A stretch of 64,000 nt of DNA from Neobacillus rhizosphaerae (GCF_937468385.1 NZ_CALBWS010000001.1:372001-436000); one strand, 5' to 3'. Shown: positions 9,107 through 17,087, counted from the first letter of the stretch. Notes: generated by a model from the sequence alone, not told the origin. A program made the numbers and translations.

Positions 9107-10351
9107 TTATAAATCTGTATAATTAAATTCCATTAATTCTTCTTCTAATTGAAAAGCATCATGCAGGGCATTGACGGATTTAACCAAATCATCCTGCTTA
9201 ACTAGTACCCAAATGGTGGTATGGCTGTCTGCCGATTGTAAAATACGAATTCCCTTGTCTGATAAGGCAGTAACGATTTTCGAGGTTACCCCTGGGACGC
9301 CAGCAATACCTGCACCTACTACAGAAACCTTTGCACAATGTCGTTCAATAATAGGCTCATGATCTAATGCGTTTAAGACTTGAATAGCCCTATCCGTCAT
9401 CTCTTCATTAACCGTATAAACAACACCGTTTGGCGAAATATTGATAAAATCAACACTGATTTTTTCATTGGCCATTGCCTTAAAAACTTCTGATTGCAAG
9501 TAGTACTGATCTTTTTTCGCAAACACTTTTATTTGAGTGACATTTGAAACATGTGCAATCCCTGTTACGACTCGTTCCTTTATGTCACTTCCACGATTAT
9601 TTTTATTTAATGTAGTAACCAATGTTCCAAGGGTGTCGGAATAGGTGGAGCGGATTCGAATGGGCACCTTTGCCTGCATGGCAATTTCTACTGCTCTTGG
9701 ATGAATCACCTTTGCACCTTGATAGGCCATATTACAAACTTCTGTATAGGTAACTACAGAAAGCGGCCGGGCATTTTCTGCAATCCGTGGGTCTGCAGTC
9801 ATAATTCCCTCCACATCCGTGAATATATCAATCCATTCAGCATTAAGGGCAGCACCAAGTGCTGCTGCTGATGTATCACTTCCGCCGCGTCCAATAGTGG
9901 TAACATCTCCATTTTTCGCAGCCCCTTGAAATCCGGCAACTACGACAACATCAGATTTTTCAAGTTCTCTTAGGAGCCTGTCACATTTCATTTCGTTGAT
10001 TTTTGCATTTGTATGGTCATTGTTCGTCCTAAATCCAGCTTGAGCTCCTGTTAATGCTACCGCATTGACTCCGTTCTCCAGCAACATGTGTGTAAATACG
10101 ATGCTAGAAATAACCTCACCGCATGATAATAATAAATCATGTTCCCGTTTCGAGATTTTACTTAAGTTGCCCCCGATTAAAGATAATAGTGTATCAGTTG
10201 CATAGGGGTCTCCCTTTCTCCCCATTGCCGAAACAACAACTACTACTTTGTAACCGTCAGCTAATGCTTTTTCAATATGGCCTTGAGCAAATTTCCTGCT
10301 CTTCTCATCTTTGACAGATGTCCCGCCAAATTTTTGAACAATAATTTTCAT
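9107..10351 (-). CDS. dapG: Aspartokinase I (diaminopimelate-sensitive)
   Basis: 414 residues. The N-terminal amino-acid kinase domain begins with KIIVQKFGGTSVKDEKSRK, with GGSDTSAAALGAAL and DIFTDVEGIMTADPR further on. Two ACT domains lie after about residue 265 (SNVTQIKVFAKKD, AKVSVVGAGIAGVPGVTSKI). It phosphorylates L-aspartate, the entry to the lysine/threonine/methionine family. In B. subtilis this isozyme is inhibited by meso-diaminopimelate and serves cell-wall and spore synthesis, and its placement between asd and dapA is the same here. A short copy of a dispersed repeat (10424-10468) lies before it. Confidence 0.93.
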   Translation of the reverse strand: MKIIVQKFGGTSVKDEKSRKFAQGHIEKALADGYKVVVVVSAMGRKGDPYATDTLLSLIGGNLSKISKREHDLLLSCGEVISSIVFTHMLLENGVNAVALTGAQAGFRTNNDHTNAKINEMKCDRLLRELEKSDVVVVAGFQGAAKNGDVTTIGRGGSDTSAAALGAALNAEWIDIFTDVEGIMTADPRIAENARPLSVVTYTEVCNMAYQGAKVIHPRAVEIAMQAKVPIRIRSTYSDTLGTLVTTLNKNNRGSDIKERVVTGIAHVSNVTQIKVFAKKDQYYLQSEVFKAMANEKISVDFINISPNGVVYTVNEEMTDRAIQVLNALDHEPIIERHCAKVSVVGAGIAGVPGVTSKIVTALSDKGIRILQSADSHTTIWVLVKQDDLVKSVNALHDAFQLEEELMEFNYTDL

Positions 10352-10423
10352 AATAACACCAAAACCTGCCTTTTGGATGTAACTTTATAATAAAATCAGA
10401 TTTCTATCATTGGACTTTGAGAA

Positions 10424-10468
10424 TTGTCTAGCTCCAGCGCCCAACGGCTAGTGGACTTCGCTCTTCTT
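10424..10468. repeat. Copy of a dispersed Bacillus intergenic repeat
   Basis: The sequence TCTAGCTCCAGCGCC and its continuation CAACGGCTAGTGGACTTCGC fill most of the asd-dapG gap and run into the asd stop codon. A related, inverted copy lies at 53974-54021. I recognise this as a repeat scattered through many Bacillaceae intergenic regions; its function is unknown. Confidence 0.55.
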
Positions 10469-11513
10469 ATACTAACCCCAATTTAACTAAACTTTCTGCG
10501 ATTTGGACGGAATTCCATGCAGCGCCTTTAAGCAGGTTGTCTGAAACTACCCACATATGGAACCCGCGGCCTTCATCGATGTCTTTTCTAATACGTCCTA
10601 CAAAGACATCATTTTTTCCAACACAATTTGCCGGCATTGGATATATTTGATTTTCAAGATCATCCTGTAAGATAACTCCCGGTGCATCTTTTAATAATGC
10701 TTTAATGTCGTTTGCACTTACGTCATCTGATTCAATTTCAAAATAAACTGATTCCGAATGACCGACTGCAATTGGGAGTCGGACACAGGTTGCTGAAACC
10801 TGTAATTCTGGCAAATGCATGATTTTCTTTGTCTCATTAATCATTTTCATTTCTTCAAACGTATAGCCGTTTTCTTGAAATTTATCAATTTGCGGAATGG
10901 CGTTAAAGGCAATTTGATAATGACTTTTGTCTGATTTTACTGGTAAAATACCAGGTTCAAATGGTTCATCATTTAAAATTGACTTTGTTTGTTCCATTAA
11001 TTCTTCGACTGCAGCAGCACCTGCACCGGAAACCGCTTGATAGGTTGATACGATAACCTTTTTTAAACCATATTTCTGACGAATTGGCTCTAAGGCTACT
11101 ACCATTTGAATCGTTGAGCAGTTTGGATTAGCAATAATGCCATTATGGTGATGCAAGTCCGCTTCATTCACTTCAGGAACAACCAATGGTTTATCCGTAT
11201 CCATTCTAAATGCGCTAGTGTTGTCCACGACGATGGCACCACGTTTTACTGCTTCAGGGGCAAGTTCCTTAGAAACACTGCCGCCAGCACTGAATAAGGC
11301 AATTTCGACTCCTTCAAAGCTCTCAGGCTTTGCTTCCTGAATTATATATTCCTGACCATTTACATTCACTTTTTTCCCTGCAGACCGGGCTGAGGATAGG
11401 AGGGTAAGTTCTCCAATTGGAAAATTCTCTTTGATTAGTGTTTGAATCATTTGTTGTCCTACTGCTCCTGTTGCCCCAACAACAGCAACATGAAATCCAT
11501 TGTCGCTTCTCAT
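10467..11513 (-). CDS. asd: Aspartate-semialdehyde dehydrogenase
   Basis: 348 residues from the ATG at 11513 (AGGGAG upstream; B. subtilis Asd has 346). It reduces aspartyl phosphate to aspartate semialdehyde with NADPH. Visible: the Rossmann loop [14 protein letters not shown] at the N-terminus, the catalytic cysteine in [13 protein letters not shown], and the active-site histidine in [15 protein letters not shown]. It follows dpaAB and precedes dapG and dapA, so it starts the lysine/dipicolinate branch unit. The stop codon lies inside a dispersed repeat, so the last residues (ESLVKLGLV) may be partly repeat-derived. Confidence 0.94.
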   Translation of the reverse strand: MRSDNGFHVAVVGATGAVGQQMIQTLIKENFPIGELTLLSSARSAGKKVNVNGQEYIIQEAKPESFEGVEIALFSAGGSVSKELAPEAVKRGAIVVDNTSAFRMDTDKPLVVPEVNEADLHHHNGIIANPNCSTIQMVVALEPIRQKYGLKKVIVSTYQAVSGAGAAAVEELMEQTKSILNDEPFEPGILPVKSDKSHYQIAFNAIPQIDKFQENGYTFEEMKMINETKKIMHLPELQVSATCVRLPIAVGHSESVYFEIESDDVSANDIKALLKDAPGVILQDDLENQIYPMPANCVGKNDVFVGRIRKDIDEGRGFHMWVVSDNLLKGAAWNSVQIAESLVKLGLV

Positions 11514-11570
11514 TACCTGTTCTCCCTTCAATCTTTCAACTGTATATTTTTTGGTCATTTCAAGTTTGAA

Positions 11571-11605
11571 AAATATCATCAGCGGGAGAAACCTCCCGAC
11601 TGATG
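11571..11605 (-). terminator. Terminator after dpaB
   Basis: CATCAG-CGGGAG (11577-11588) pairs with CTCCCG-CTGATG with one mismatch. On the minus strand ATATTTTTC follows. It separates the sporulation unit dpaAB from asd. Confidence 0.75.
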
Positions 11606-11671
11606 AATAGTTAATCTATTTTAACATATTCCTATTAAGAAATAACCTTTTTTAAAGAAAGAAGGGGAGAA

Positions 11672-12271
11672 TTAGTCTATGTCATTATATCTTTCAACAA
11701 GTACGGGCTGAATTTGTATTCCTTCCATTGCTGCTTCAACTGTTTCAGAAAGTAACGTCATTCTTGCAACCATCGAATTAGGCTTTTTCACAGGATCATC
11801 CTGGCCATAAGGAATAAAATATATATTTTTTGTTGCCATTAATCTCATTAAATTTACGCCATTTAAGCCAAGTGCATCATTGGTTGAAATACCTAGTACG
11901 ACTGGCCTTAAATTTCTAAGAGTTGCTTTTGCAGCCATTAAAACCGGACTGTCATTCATGGCATTAGCAAATTTACTCATTGATACTCCGGTTAATGGCG
12001 CAATAACCATACAATCTAGTGGGATTTTTGGTCCTAAGGGCTCTGCTTTGACAATTGAATCAATAACCTTGTGTCCTGTTAAATCTTCAATTCGCTCAAT
12101 CCAGTCTTCCCCTTTTCCAAAACGGGTTTCTGTATTTTTTACTGTAAAACTTACAACTGGCATTACCTCTGCACCGGCGAGAACTAGTTTTTCTATTTCT
12201 GGAAATACAGCATCATACGTACAATGAGAACCGGTTAGGCCAAAGCCAATCCTTTTACCCCTTAAACTCAT
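11672..12271 (-). CDS. dpaB: Dipicolinate synthase subunit B
   Basis: 199 residues. A flavoprotein-like fold: GKRIGFGLTGSHCTYDAVFPEIEKL, then MVIAPLTGVSMSKFANAMNDSPVLMAAKATLRN, typical of the SpoVFB family. With DpaA it oxidises dihydrodipicolinate to dipicolinic acid in the mother cell; the acid is then pumped into the spore core and gives heat resistance. The start overlaps the dpaA stop by 4 bases (12268-12271), so the two subunits are coupled. Length agrees with B. subtilis SpoVFB (200). Confidence 0.93.
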   Translation of the reverse strand: MSLRGKRIGFGLTGSHCTYDAVFPEIEKLVLAGAEVMPVVSFTVKNTETRFGKGEDWIERIEDLTGHKVIDSIVKAEPLGPKIPLDCMVIAPLTGVSMSKFANAMNDSPVLMAAKATLRNLRPVVLGISTNDALGLNGVNLMRLMATKNIYFIPYGQDDPVKKPNSMVARMTLLSETVEAAMEGIQIQPVLVERYNDID

Positions 12272-13170
12272 TTTACCTTCCCCTTTCGCCTTCTTAAATC
12301 GTCCTGAAGCAGTTGGGCGAGAACATTGGCCAGAATTTGACCAGCTGTTTTGGGTGCAACAATCCCTGGAAGCCCTGGAGCAAGTAATGCTTTTATTCCT
12401 CTTTTTTCAGCATATCTAAAATCAGTTCCACCTGGTTTTGAGGCAAGATCAATAATGAGCGAATGTGAGGGTAATTTAGAAATAACCATGGCCGTAACAA
12501 TTAAATGTGGTGCCGTGTTAATAAGAATATCTGTATCCTTCACTTCATTCACTAAATTATTTAGATGGAATGGCGTTAAGCCCATTTCGGTAATTCTTGC
12601 TAAATGTTCACTTTTTCTGGCTCCAACCTTTACCTTTGCTCCTAGTGCTGCAAAAGTTCTTGCTACACTCATCCCTACTCTTCCTAAGCCCAAAACTGTA
12701 ATATTTGAGCCGTGAATCGTGAAATCAGTATGCTGTATGGCCATCATAATTGTTCCTTCTACAGTTGGGATGGAATTATAGATGGCAACATCATCCCGTT
12801 CAAATAACTGGACAAGAGTTCGTTTGCTCTGTTTTGTAATTCCATTTAAATAGGAATTACTAATCCCAGAATAAATCGTACAATTTTCAAGTGTTTTATC
12901 CAGCATTGCTCCTGTTAAAATAACCTTCTCATTCGAAAAGATTGTTTCCACCTGGCCTTCTAGGTCTGTACCTGGAACAGGTAGAATAAGGGCATCCATA
13001 TTTGAAAAATTAACTTCATCCAACTTTTCCTTGACTGCACCAGTGAAGGCATGGTCAAGCTGTTCGAAACCAATTAGCGATAATCTCGCATCTAACTCGG
13101 TTAACTTGCGGATGATTTCCAGCTGTCTGGCATCCCCGCCAATCACGGCAATTTGCATCCCTGTCAGCAT
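12268..13170 (-). CDS. dpaA: Dipicolinate synthase subunit A
   Basis: 300 residues from the ATG at 13170, which follows AAGAAGGTG and gives the family N-terminus MLTGMQIAVIGGDARQLE. The frame is open further upstream, but that part reads through the ymxH terminator and is not real. An N-terminal domain is followed by a NAD(P)-binding Rossmann domain (ITVLGLGRVGMSVARTFAALG, about residues 150-170) and the conserved GLPGIVAPKTAGQILANV. It makes spore dipicolinate together with DpaB. A mother-cell sigma-K type promoter is proposed at 13235-13263. Confidence 0.93.
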   Translation of the reverse strand: MLTGMQIAVIGGDARQLEIIRKLTELDARLSLIGFEQLDHAFTGAVKEKLDEVNFSNMDALILPVPGTDLEGQVETIFSNEKVILTGAMLDKTLENCTIYSGISNSYLNGITKQSKRTLVQLFERDDVAIYNSIPTVEGTIMMAIQHTDFTIHGSNITVLGLGRVGMSVARTFAALGAKVKVGARKSEHLARITEMGLTPFHLNNLVNEVKDTDILINTAPHLIVTAMVISKLPSHSLIIDLASKPGGTDFRYAEKRGIKALLAPGLPGIVAPKTAGQILANVLAQLLQDDLRRRKGKVK

Positions 13171-13234
13171 GAAAACATTCACCTTCTTTTTTAAAAAATC
13201 CAACTGGGAATTCCTTTTCTTGTTATCACTCCAC

Positions 13235-13263
13235 CATCTTATGAAAGAAAGCTTCATTCGGTG
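13235..13263 (-). promoter_or_regulatory. Candidate sigma-K promoter of dpaAB
   Basis: On the minus strand CACC (13263-13260) and CATAAGATG (13243-13235) are separated by 16 bases. This resembles the sigma-K pattern AC - 16/17 - CATANNNTA with one mismatch in the -10. B. subtilis spoVF is a known sigma-K operon. Confidence 0.4.
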
Positions 13264-13286
13264 AGTTTTCCACCTATAGTAAAACG

Positions 13287-13324
13287 AAAAAGCCCAAGCA
13301 AAATTTATTTTGCTTGAGCTTTTT
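13287..13324. terminator. Bidirectional terminator between ymxH and dpaA
   Basis: AAAAGCCCAAGCAAAA pairs with TTTTGCTTGAGCTTTT (one mismatch) around 13287-13324, 10 bases past the ymxH stop. T-runs flank it in both directions. Confidence 0.85.
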
Positions 13325-13333
13325 GAAGTTTTC

Positions 13334-13576
13334 CTAATCTTCTTCTGGAACATCAATAATAATCATATCCGAGCCAATTTTTTTTATATGCTGCCAAGGC
13401 ACTCTTATTTCCACTCCCTGTTTCCGAAAACCAAACCATTTTAATGAAGGAATAAGCAGTGCCTGTATTTGGCCTGTGCCTTCATTAATTTCTAAATCTG
13501 TTTGGCCAAGTACGCCAAGACGCTCAGCCTTTTTAACATCAACTATTTCTTTACCACTTAATTCACTCAGCCTCAT
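13334..13576 (-). CDS. ymxH: YlmC/YmxH family sporulation-associated protein (PRC-barrel-like)
   Basis: 80 residues: MRLSELSGKEIVDVKKAERLG at the start, then DLEINEGTGQIQALLIPS and GVEIRVPWQHIKKIGSDMIIID. This is the small beta-rich PRC-barrel type domain of the YlmC/YmxH family found in spore formers. The exact role is unknown. It sits between mlpA and dpaA, as in B. subtilis. An IS-like insertion (13669-14613) now separates it from mlpA. Confidence 0.85.
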   Translation of the reverse strand: MRLSELSGKEIVDVKKAERLGVLGQTDLEINEGTGQIQALLIPSLKWFGFRKQGVEIRVPWQHIKKIGSDMIIIDVPEED

Positions 13577-13643
13577 GGAATAGAACTCCCCTCATTGCTC
13601 TTTTCTATTAGTTTATAAAAGGAAGTCCTAATTTAGACTAACT

Positions 13644-13668
13644 AAAAAAACAGTTCAAAACGAACTGT
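13644..13668 (-). terminator. Terminator originally serving mlpA, left half after insertion
   Basis: The stem ACAGTTC/GAACTGT with loop AAAA is followed on the minus strand by seven T (13650-13644). The stem is repeated at 14614-14632, where the T-run on the ymxH side is gone. An insertion therefore split one terminator and duplicated its hairpin. Confidence 0.75.
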
Positions 13669-13669
13669 C

Positions 13670-13706
13670 AGGCTGTCGAAAAACCTTTGACAGCCTTTAT
13701 TTTTTT
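13670..13706 (+). terminator. Inward-facing terminator at the left end of the IS-like element
   Basis: AGGCTGTC (13670-13677) pairs with GACAGCCT, followed on the plus strand by TTATTTTTTTATG. Lying between the element's end and its transposase, it would shield the transposase from outside transcription, as in many IS elements. Confidence 0.6.
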
Positions 13707-13763
13707 ATGTCACTTTAATATTTCACTGCGTTAATTTGTTATATTATCATTCATGCAACATGT

Positions 13764-13901
13764 CTGTTGATTTGCGCTCCAGGCGCTTCGCTTTCCGCGG
13801 GCGTGCCGCGGGGAGCCTCCTCGGCGCTAATGCGCGCCTGTGGGGTCTCCCCTGCCCCGTACTCCCGCAGGAGTCTTCGCGCCTTCCGCTCCAATCAACA
13901 G
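13764..13901 (-). repeat. GC-rich palindromic repeat, copy 1
   Basis: 138 bp, beginning CTGTTGATT and ending AATCAACAG, much richer in GC than the surroundings. It carries TTTCCGCGGGCG, GGAGCCTCCTCGGCGC and GGGGTCTCCCCTGCC. Its reverse complement aligns along its length with copy 2 at 14414-14547. This is a dispersed Bacillaceae repeat; open frames inside it are not genes. Confidence 0.75.
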
Positions 13902-13961
13902 GTGCAAATTCAATAATGTCCTCACACAACCAAAAAAATAAAAAAATAAGTGGTGAAATCT

Positions 13962-14404
13962 ATGTTTGAAACAAGAGAATCTTCCCAAAGTGAATATGAA
14001 TTTGTGTCTATTGATGAATTAGTTCCTGATCCCATTTAAAGGCAAATGCAAATAAGCATATATAAACGAGAGAAGAAGTTGAAGTAGAAACTCGTGAATA
14101 CTTTGATGAATTAAACAAGGCTATTGAAGAGGATAGAATAAATCATGGAAAAAAGCCAGTAAAGGAAAAGGTAAGGTTAAATCGCTTATCTAAATCGGGA
14201 AAATTGCTTTATAAATTTAGAGAGGAAAAAATTGAGCGAAGCTTCGCAGACTCAAAAGATCTGCATGGGCTTCGCTACTGCCGGTTACGGAGATTAGAGA
14301 ATGCAAGTGAACAGGCTCTCCTTATAGCAGCCTGCCAAAATATAAAAAAGATTGCGACACACTTAGCCAGGCTAGAAAAAGTGTGTTGCAATTCTTTCGG
14401 TTGA
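13962..14404 (+). pseudogene. IS1182-family transposase remnant
   Basis: The ATG at 13962 starts an N-terminal fragment (MFETRESSQSEYEFVSIDE, then LVP) that hits a stop after 25 codons. From 14069 another frame stays open to the TGA at 14402-14404 and encodes an internal piece, [19 protein letters not shown] followed by HGKKP, and then the C-terminal part, [20 protein letters not shown] and [18 protein letters not shown]. These blocks occur in this order in IS1182-family DDE transposases, and the glutamate of ERSFADSK lies in the catalytic E region. About two thirds of the protein is missing, so it cannot be functional. It is the only clear coding trace on the plus strand in the window. Confidence 0.82.
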
Positions 14405-14413
14405 TTTGCCACC

Positions 14414-14547
14414 CTGTTGATTGGAGCGGAGGGCACTCGACTCCTGCGGGATAGAGAGGTCACGGGAGACCCCGCAGGGCTCCAAAGAGCCGAGGAGGCT
14501 CCCGGACCTCCCCGCGGAAAGCGAGTGCCCGGAGCGGAAATCAACAG
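14414..14547 (+). repeat. GC-rich palindromic repeat, copy 2
   Basis: 134 bp, CTGTTGATTGGAGCGGA to GCGGAAATCAACAG, in opposite orientation to copy 1 and starting 10 bases after the transposase stop. Shared blocks include CTCCTGCGGGA, GGGAGACCCCGCAGG, GCCGAGGAGGCTCCC and CCGCGGAAAGCGA. Self-complementary blocks let it fold into a long hairpin. Confidence 0.75.
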
Positions 14548-14640
14548 GCCAGTTAGCAGGGCCAATCCATTATTAAAAAATTGCCGAGAATTAAACACTT
14601 TCTCGACAATCTGAAAGTTCAAAACGAACTGTTTTTTTAT

Positions 14641-15879
14641 CTACGACAACTTATTCGGAAATTCACCATCAGGGCTAATCAAAGTGACGGAATATTTGTC
14701 AGTAAAAACGGACCTTGCCATTTCATCAACACTTCTTTTAGACACTAAATCAATCTGCTCAATAATCTCGTCTAGTGAGCGATGGCGTTTTAATAGCAGT
14801 TCATTTTTTCCATTCCGGCTCATCCGGCTATTTGTACTTTCCAGACTTAGCATGAGGCTGCCTTTAAGTTGTTCTTTACTATTTGTTAATTCCCTTTCGG
14901 AAATCCCGTCTTGCTTTAATTTATCTAGTGTTTCTTGAATTGTTTCAAATAATACATCCAGCTGCTTTGCACCCGTTCCTCCATAAACAGTCACGATCCC
15001 ACTATCCTGATAAGCAGAATGATAAGAGAATACCGAGTAAGCTAAGCCCCTTTGTTCACGAACCTCTTGAAATAATCTTGAACTCATGCTTCCACCCAAA
15101 ATATTATTTAAGGTAATTAGACTGTAGATGTCCTCGTGACCAACCTTTAAGCCTTCAAAACCAATACATAAATGGGCCTGCTCTGTCTCCTTTTTCCGAG
15201 AGATACGATTGGAATGGAAAACAGGAACATTTTCAGGAGTTTCATTATTTCCACCATGATAGGATCCAAAATACTTTTCCACTTCCTGAATAAATGATTC
15301 TGATACATTACCTGCTATCGAAATGACGACATTTTCAGGGGTGTATCTTTCATGGATATAATCTTTCAGTGATTCACTCGTAAACGTATTTAGGGTTTCT
15401 TCCGTCCCAAGAATCGGATATCCAAGCGGATGGGATTCAAAAACGGCCCTGCTTAATAAATCATGGACGATATCGTCTGGAGTATCTTCATACATTTTAA
15501 TTTCTTCTAAAACAACATTTTTTTCTTTCTTTAATTCCTCTTCAACAAAAGTGGAATTAAAAAACATATCAGCTAACACATCCAAGGCAAATTGAGAATG
15601 TGTATCAAGAACTTTTGCATAATAGCATGTGTATTCCTTAGAGGTAAAAGCATTTACCTGTCCACCAATGCTATCGAAGGATTCAGCAATTTCCTTAGCC
15701 GAACGCGAGGCAGTTCCTTTAAAAAACATATGTTCTAGAAAATGAGAAATCCCATTAGTTTGTGGATTTTCATTTCTGGAACCAGTTCCTATCCAAACCC
15801 CGATGGCAACAGATCGAACGGTGGGAATATTTTCTAATACGATTCTTACTCCATTTTGGCAAGTGTATTTATTAATCAT
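14641..15879 (-). CDS. mlpA: M16 zinc metallopeptidase (mitochondrial processing peptidase-like)
   Basis: 412 residues from the ATG at 15879, which follows AGGAGGAAG; B. subtilis MlpA (YmxG) has 409. The inverted zinc motif HFLEHMFFKGT (HxxEH, about residues 49-60) and the distal glutamate in EEIKMYEDTPDDIVHD are present, followed by the second inactive half (AHLCIGFEGLKVG, SRLFQEVREQRGLAYSV). It degrades or processes peptides in the cytosol; in B. subtilis it affects extracellular protease levels. Its 3' terminator has been split by an IS-like element, and a hairpin-rich element lies directly upstream (15905-16060). Confidence 0.92.
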   Translation of the reverse strand: MINKYTCQNGVRIVLENIPTVRSVAIGVWIGTGSRNENPQTNGISHFLEHMFFKGTASRSAKEIAESFDSIGGQVNAFTSKEYTCYYAKVLDTHSQFALDVLADMFFNSTFVEEELKKEKNVVLEEIKMYEDTPDDIVHDLLSRAVFESHPLGYPILGTEETLNTFTSESLKDYIHERYTPENVVISIAGNVSESFIQEVEKYFGSYHGGNNETPENVPVFHSNRISRKKETEQAHLCIGFEGLKVGHEDIYSLITLNNILGGSMSSRLFQEVREQRGLAYSVFSYHSAYQDSGIVTVYGGTGAKQLDVLFETIQETLDKLKQDGISERELTNSKEQLKGSLMLSLESTNSRMSRNGKNELLLKRHRSLDEIIEQIDLVSKRSVDEMARSVFTDKYSVTLISPDGEFPNKLS

Positions 15880-15904
15880 TGACTTCCTCCTGTCTATACA
15901 GTGA

Positions 15905-16060
15905 AACTTCAATCAGTGGGGGGATTTTCCACCCCCCACTGATTGTTAGTTGAACCAATCGGGCTTTTATGGGCAGTTGAGCCCCACTTTATACTTATCC
16001 TTATTTTTCCCTCTAAGTCTTTAAGTGGGGGTCTTACTGCCCGTTAATGCGGGATAAACA
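15905..16060. repeat. Hairpin-rich intergenic element upstream of mlpA
   Basis: Two large structures fill the mlpA-ylxY gap. The first is a perfect 13-bp hairpin, AATCAGTGGGGGG (15911-15923) with its complement at 15932-15944. The second is a long stem built from GGGCAGT and CCCCACTT (15971-15989) pairing with AAGTGGGG and ACTGCCC (16023-16042), followed by a small CCCG/CGGG hairpin. Base composition is unlike the neighbouring intergenic DNA. It could be a non-autonomous, palindrome-ended mobile repeat or a structured 5' leader of mlpA; the sequence alone does not decide. Confidence 0.6.
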
Positions 16061-16139
16061 GCAGCTGCTACTATTCCAATTATTTATTATACTTTCTTAG
16101 ATATACTTTCTCCAACTTTCAGATATATCTTGCTTAAAT

Positions 16140-17087
16140 TTATTTTAGGATTCGTTCCTCGCTCAATAAATCGGAAACGGTACCAATTTTTAAATTTTTT
16201 TGCTCAATTAAGGTGATTAAGCGATCAAGCGATTTTGCCGTTGATTCGGTTGGATGCATAAGGACTATTGAACCTTTATCGATTTTTGTTACCACTCGAT
16301 TAATAAGTACTTCAGTTGAAGGTTTTTGCCAGTCAACTGTATCTACAGTCCACAAAACCGTCTTCATCTTTAATTCGTCTGCAACTTTTATTGTTTCATC
16401 CCGGTAGCTGCCACTGGGTGGTGCAAACCACACACATTTCTCTCCTGTAGCTGCTTCAATGATTTCATTGGTTTTTATCATTTGTTCTCTTGCCTGTGCA
16501 GCAGTTAGCCGTTTCATATCTGGATGGTTATACGAGTGATTTCCTATCTCATGCCCTGCACTGACAATCATTTTAGCAAGCTCTGGATTCTTTTTGACCC
16601 AATTTCCTTCAAGAAAAAAACTAGTAGAAATATTATGATTTTTTAAGGTTGCAAGCATTTCTGATAAATATTCATTCCCCCAGGCAACATTAATAAGGAA
16701 GGTTACCATCGGTTTTTCAGGATGGCCTTTATAAATGGGAGATGGTGGCAAATCTCGCAATTGAACCTTTGGCTTTGCTTGGACGAATACTAATTTCTTA
16801 GGATCAAAAACGCCTTTATGTTTCATATTTTTATATGAAGCTGCAATATCAACTCTAAGTCCATTATATCCAGGAATGGCCTTCCAGACTCTGTCAACTT
16901 TAGCATCGGAAGGTGGAATTTCATATGTAGGCGCATTTTTTATGATACTTTGATACAGCGAATCTAGCTGTTTCGCTGCAGGAAGAGCAGGCTCTTTTAA
17001 TGCAGTGACATATTTATTTACTATCGGATTGTTTACAGATATCCAAGCAGCTAAACATAAACTAATAAAAATACTTACCTTTTTCAT
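16140..17087 (-). CDS. ylxY: YlxY, polysaccharide deacetylase-like exported protein
   Basis: 315 residues. MKKVSIFISLCLAAWISV is a signal or anchor segment. The NodB domain spans about residues 125-310: VTFLINVAWGNEYLSEML, the metal-site histidines in GNHSYNHPDMKR, WFAPPSGSYRDE, TVLWTVDTVDWQKP and GSIVLMHPT. The usual TFDDGP block, whose first Asp is the catalytic base, is replaced by INVAWGNEY, so ordinary deacetylase chemistry is doubtful. The same change occurs, as I recall, in B. subtilis YlxY. The gene lies between pnp and mlpA as usual, and the family is enriched in spore formers. Confidence 0.9.
   Translation of the reverse strand: MKKVSIFISLCLAAWISVNNPIVNKYVTALKEPALPAAKQLDSLYQSIIKNAPTYEIPPSDAKVDRVWKAIPGYNGLRVDIAASYKNMKHKGVFDPKKLVFVQAKPKVQLRDLPPSPIYKGHPEKPMVTFLINVAWGNEYLSEMLATLKNHNISTSFFLEGNWVKKNPELAKMIVSAGHEIGNHSYNHPDMKRLTAAQAREQMIKTNEIIEAATGEKCVWFAPPSGSYRDETIKVADELKMKTVLWTVDTVDWQKPSTEVLINRVVTKIDKGSIVLMHPTESTAKSLDRLITLIEQKNLKIGTVSDLLSEERILK

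Larger units (their letters stand above)
13669..14613 (+). mobile_element. Degenerate IS1182-like insertion element
   Basis: The ends are imperfect inverted repeats: CAGGCTGTCGAAAAA at 13669-13683 and CAGATTGTCGAGAAA read from 14613 on the minus strand, 12 of 15 matching. The flanking sequence AGTTCAAAACGAACTGT is directly repeated (13652-13668 and 14616-14632), extending to 18 of 19 with one mismatch. That is a target duplication made in the hairpin of the mlpA terminator. Inside are a broken IS1182-type transposase and two opposed GC-rich palindromic repeats. The element is about 945 bp, far shorter than a full IS1182 (about 1.3-1.9 kb), because the middle of the transposase gene is deleted. 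Confidence 0.75.

Noticed and set aside
12268..13356. A longer dpaA of 362 residues starting at 13356
   Set aside because: The extra 62 codons read through the ymxH terminator and have no ribosome binding site; the family start is at 13170.
13736..13969. Plus- and minus-strand open frames within the GC-rich repeat at 13.75-13.97 kb, and a 115-codon minus frame at 14275-14622
   Set aside because: They run through palindromic repeats and the antisense of the transposase remnant; composition is repeat-derived and there is no family similarity.
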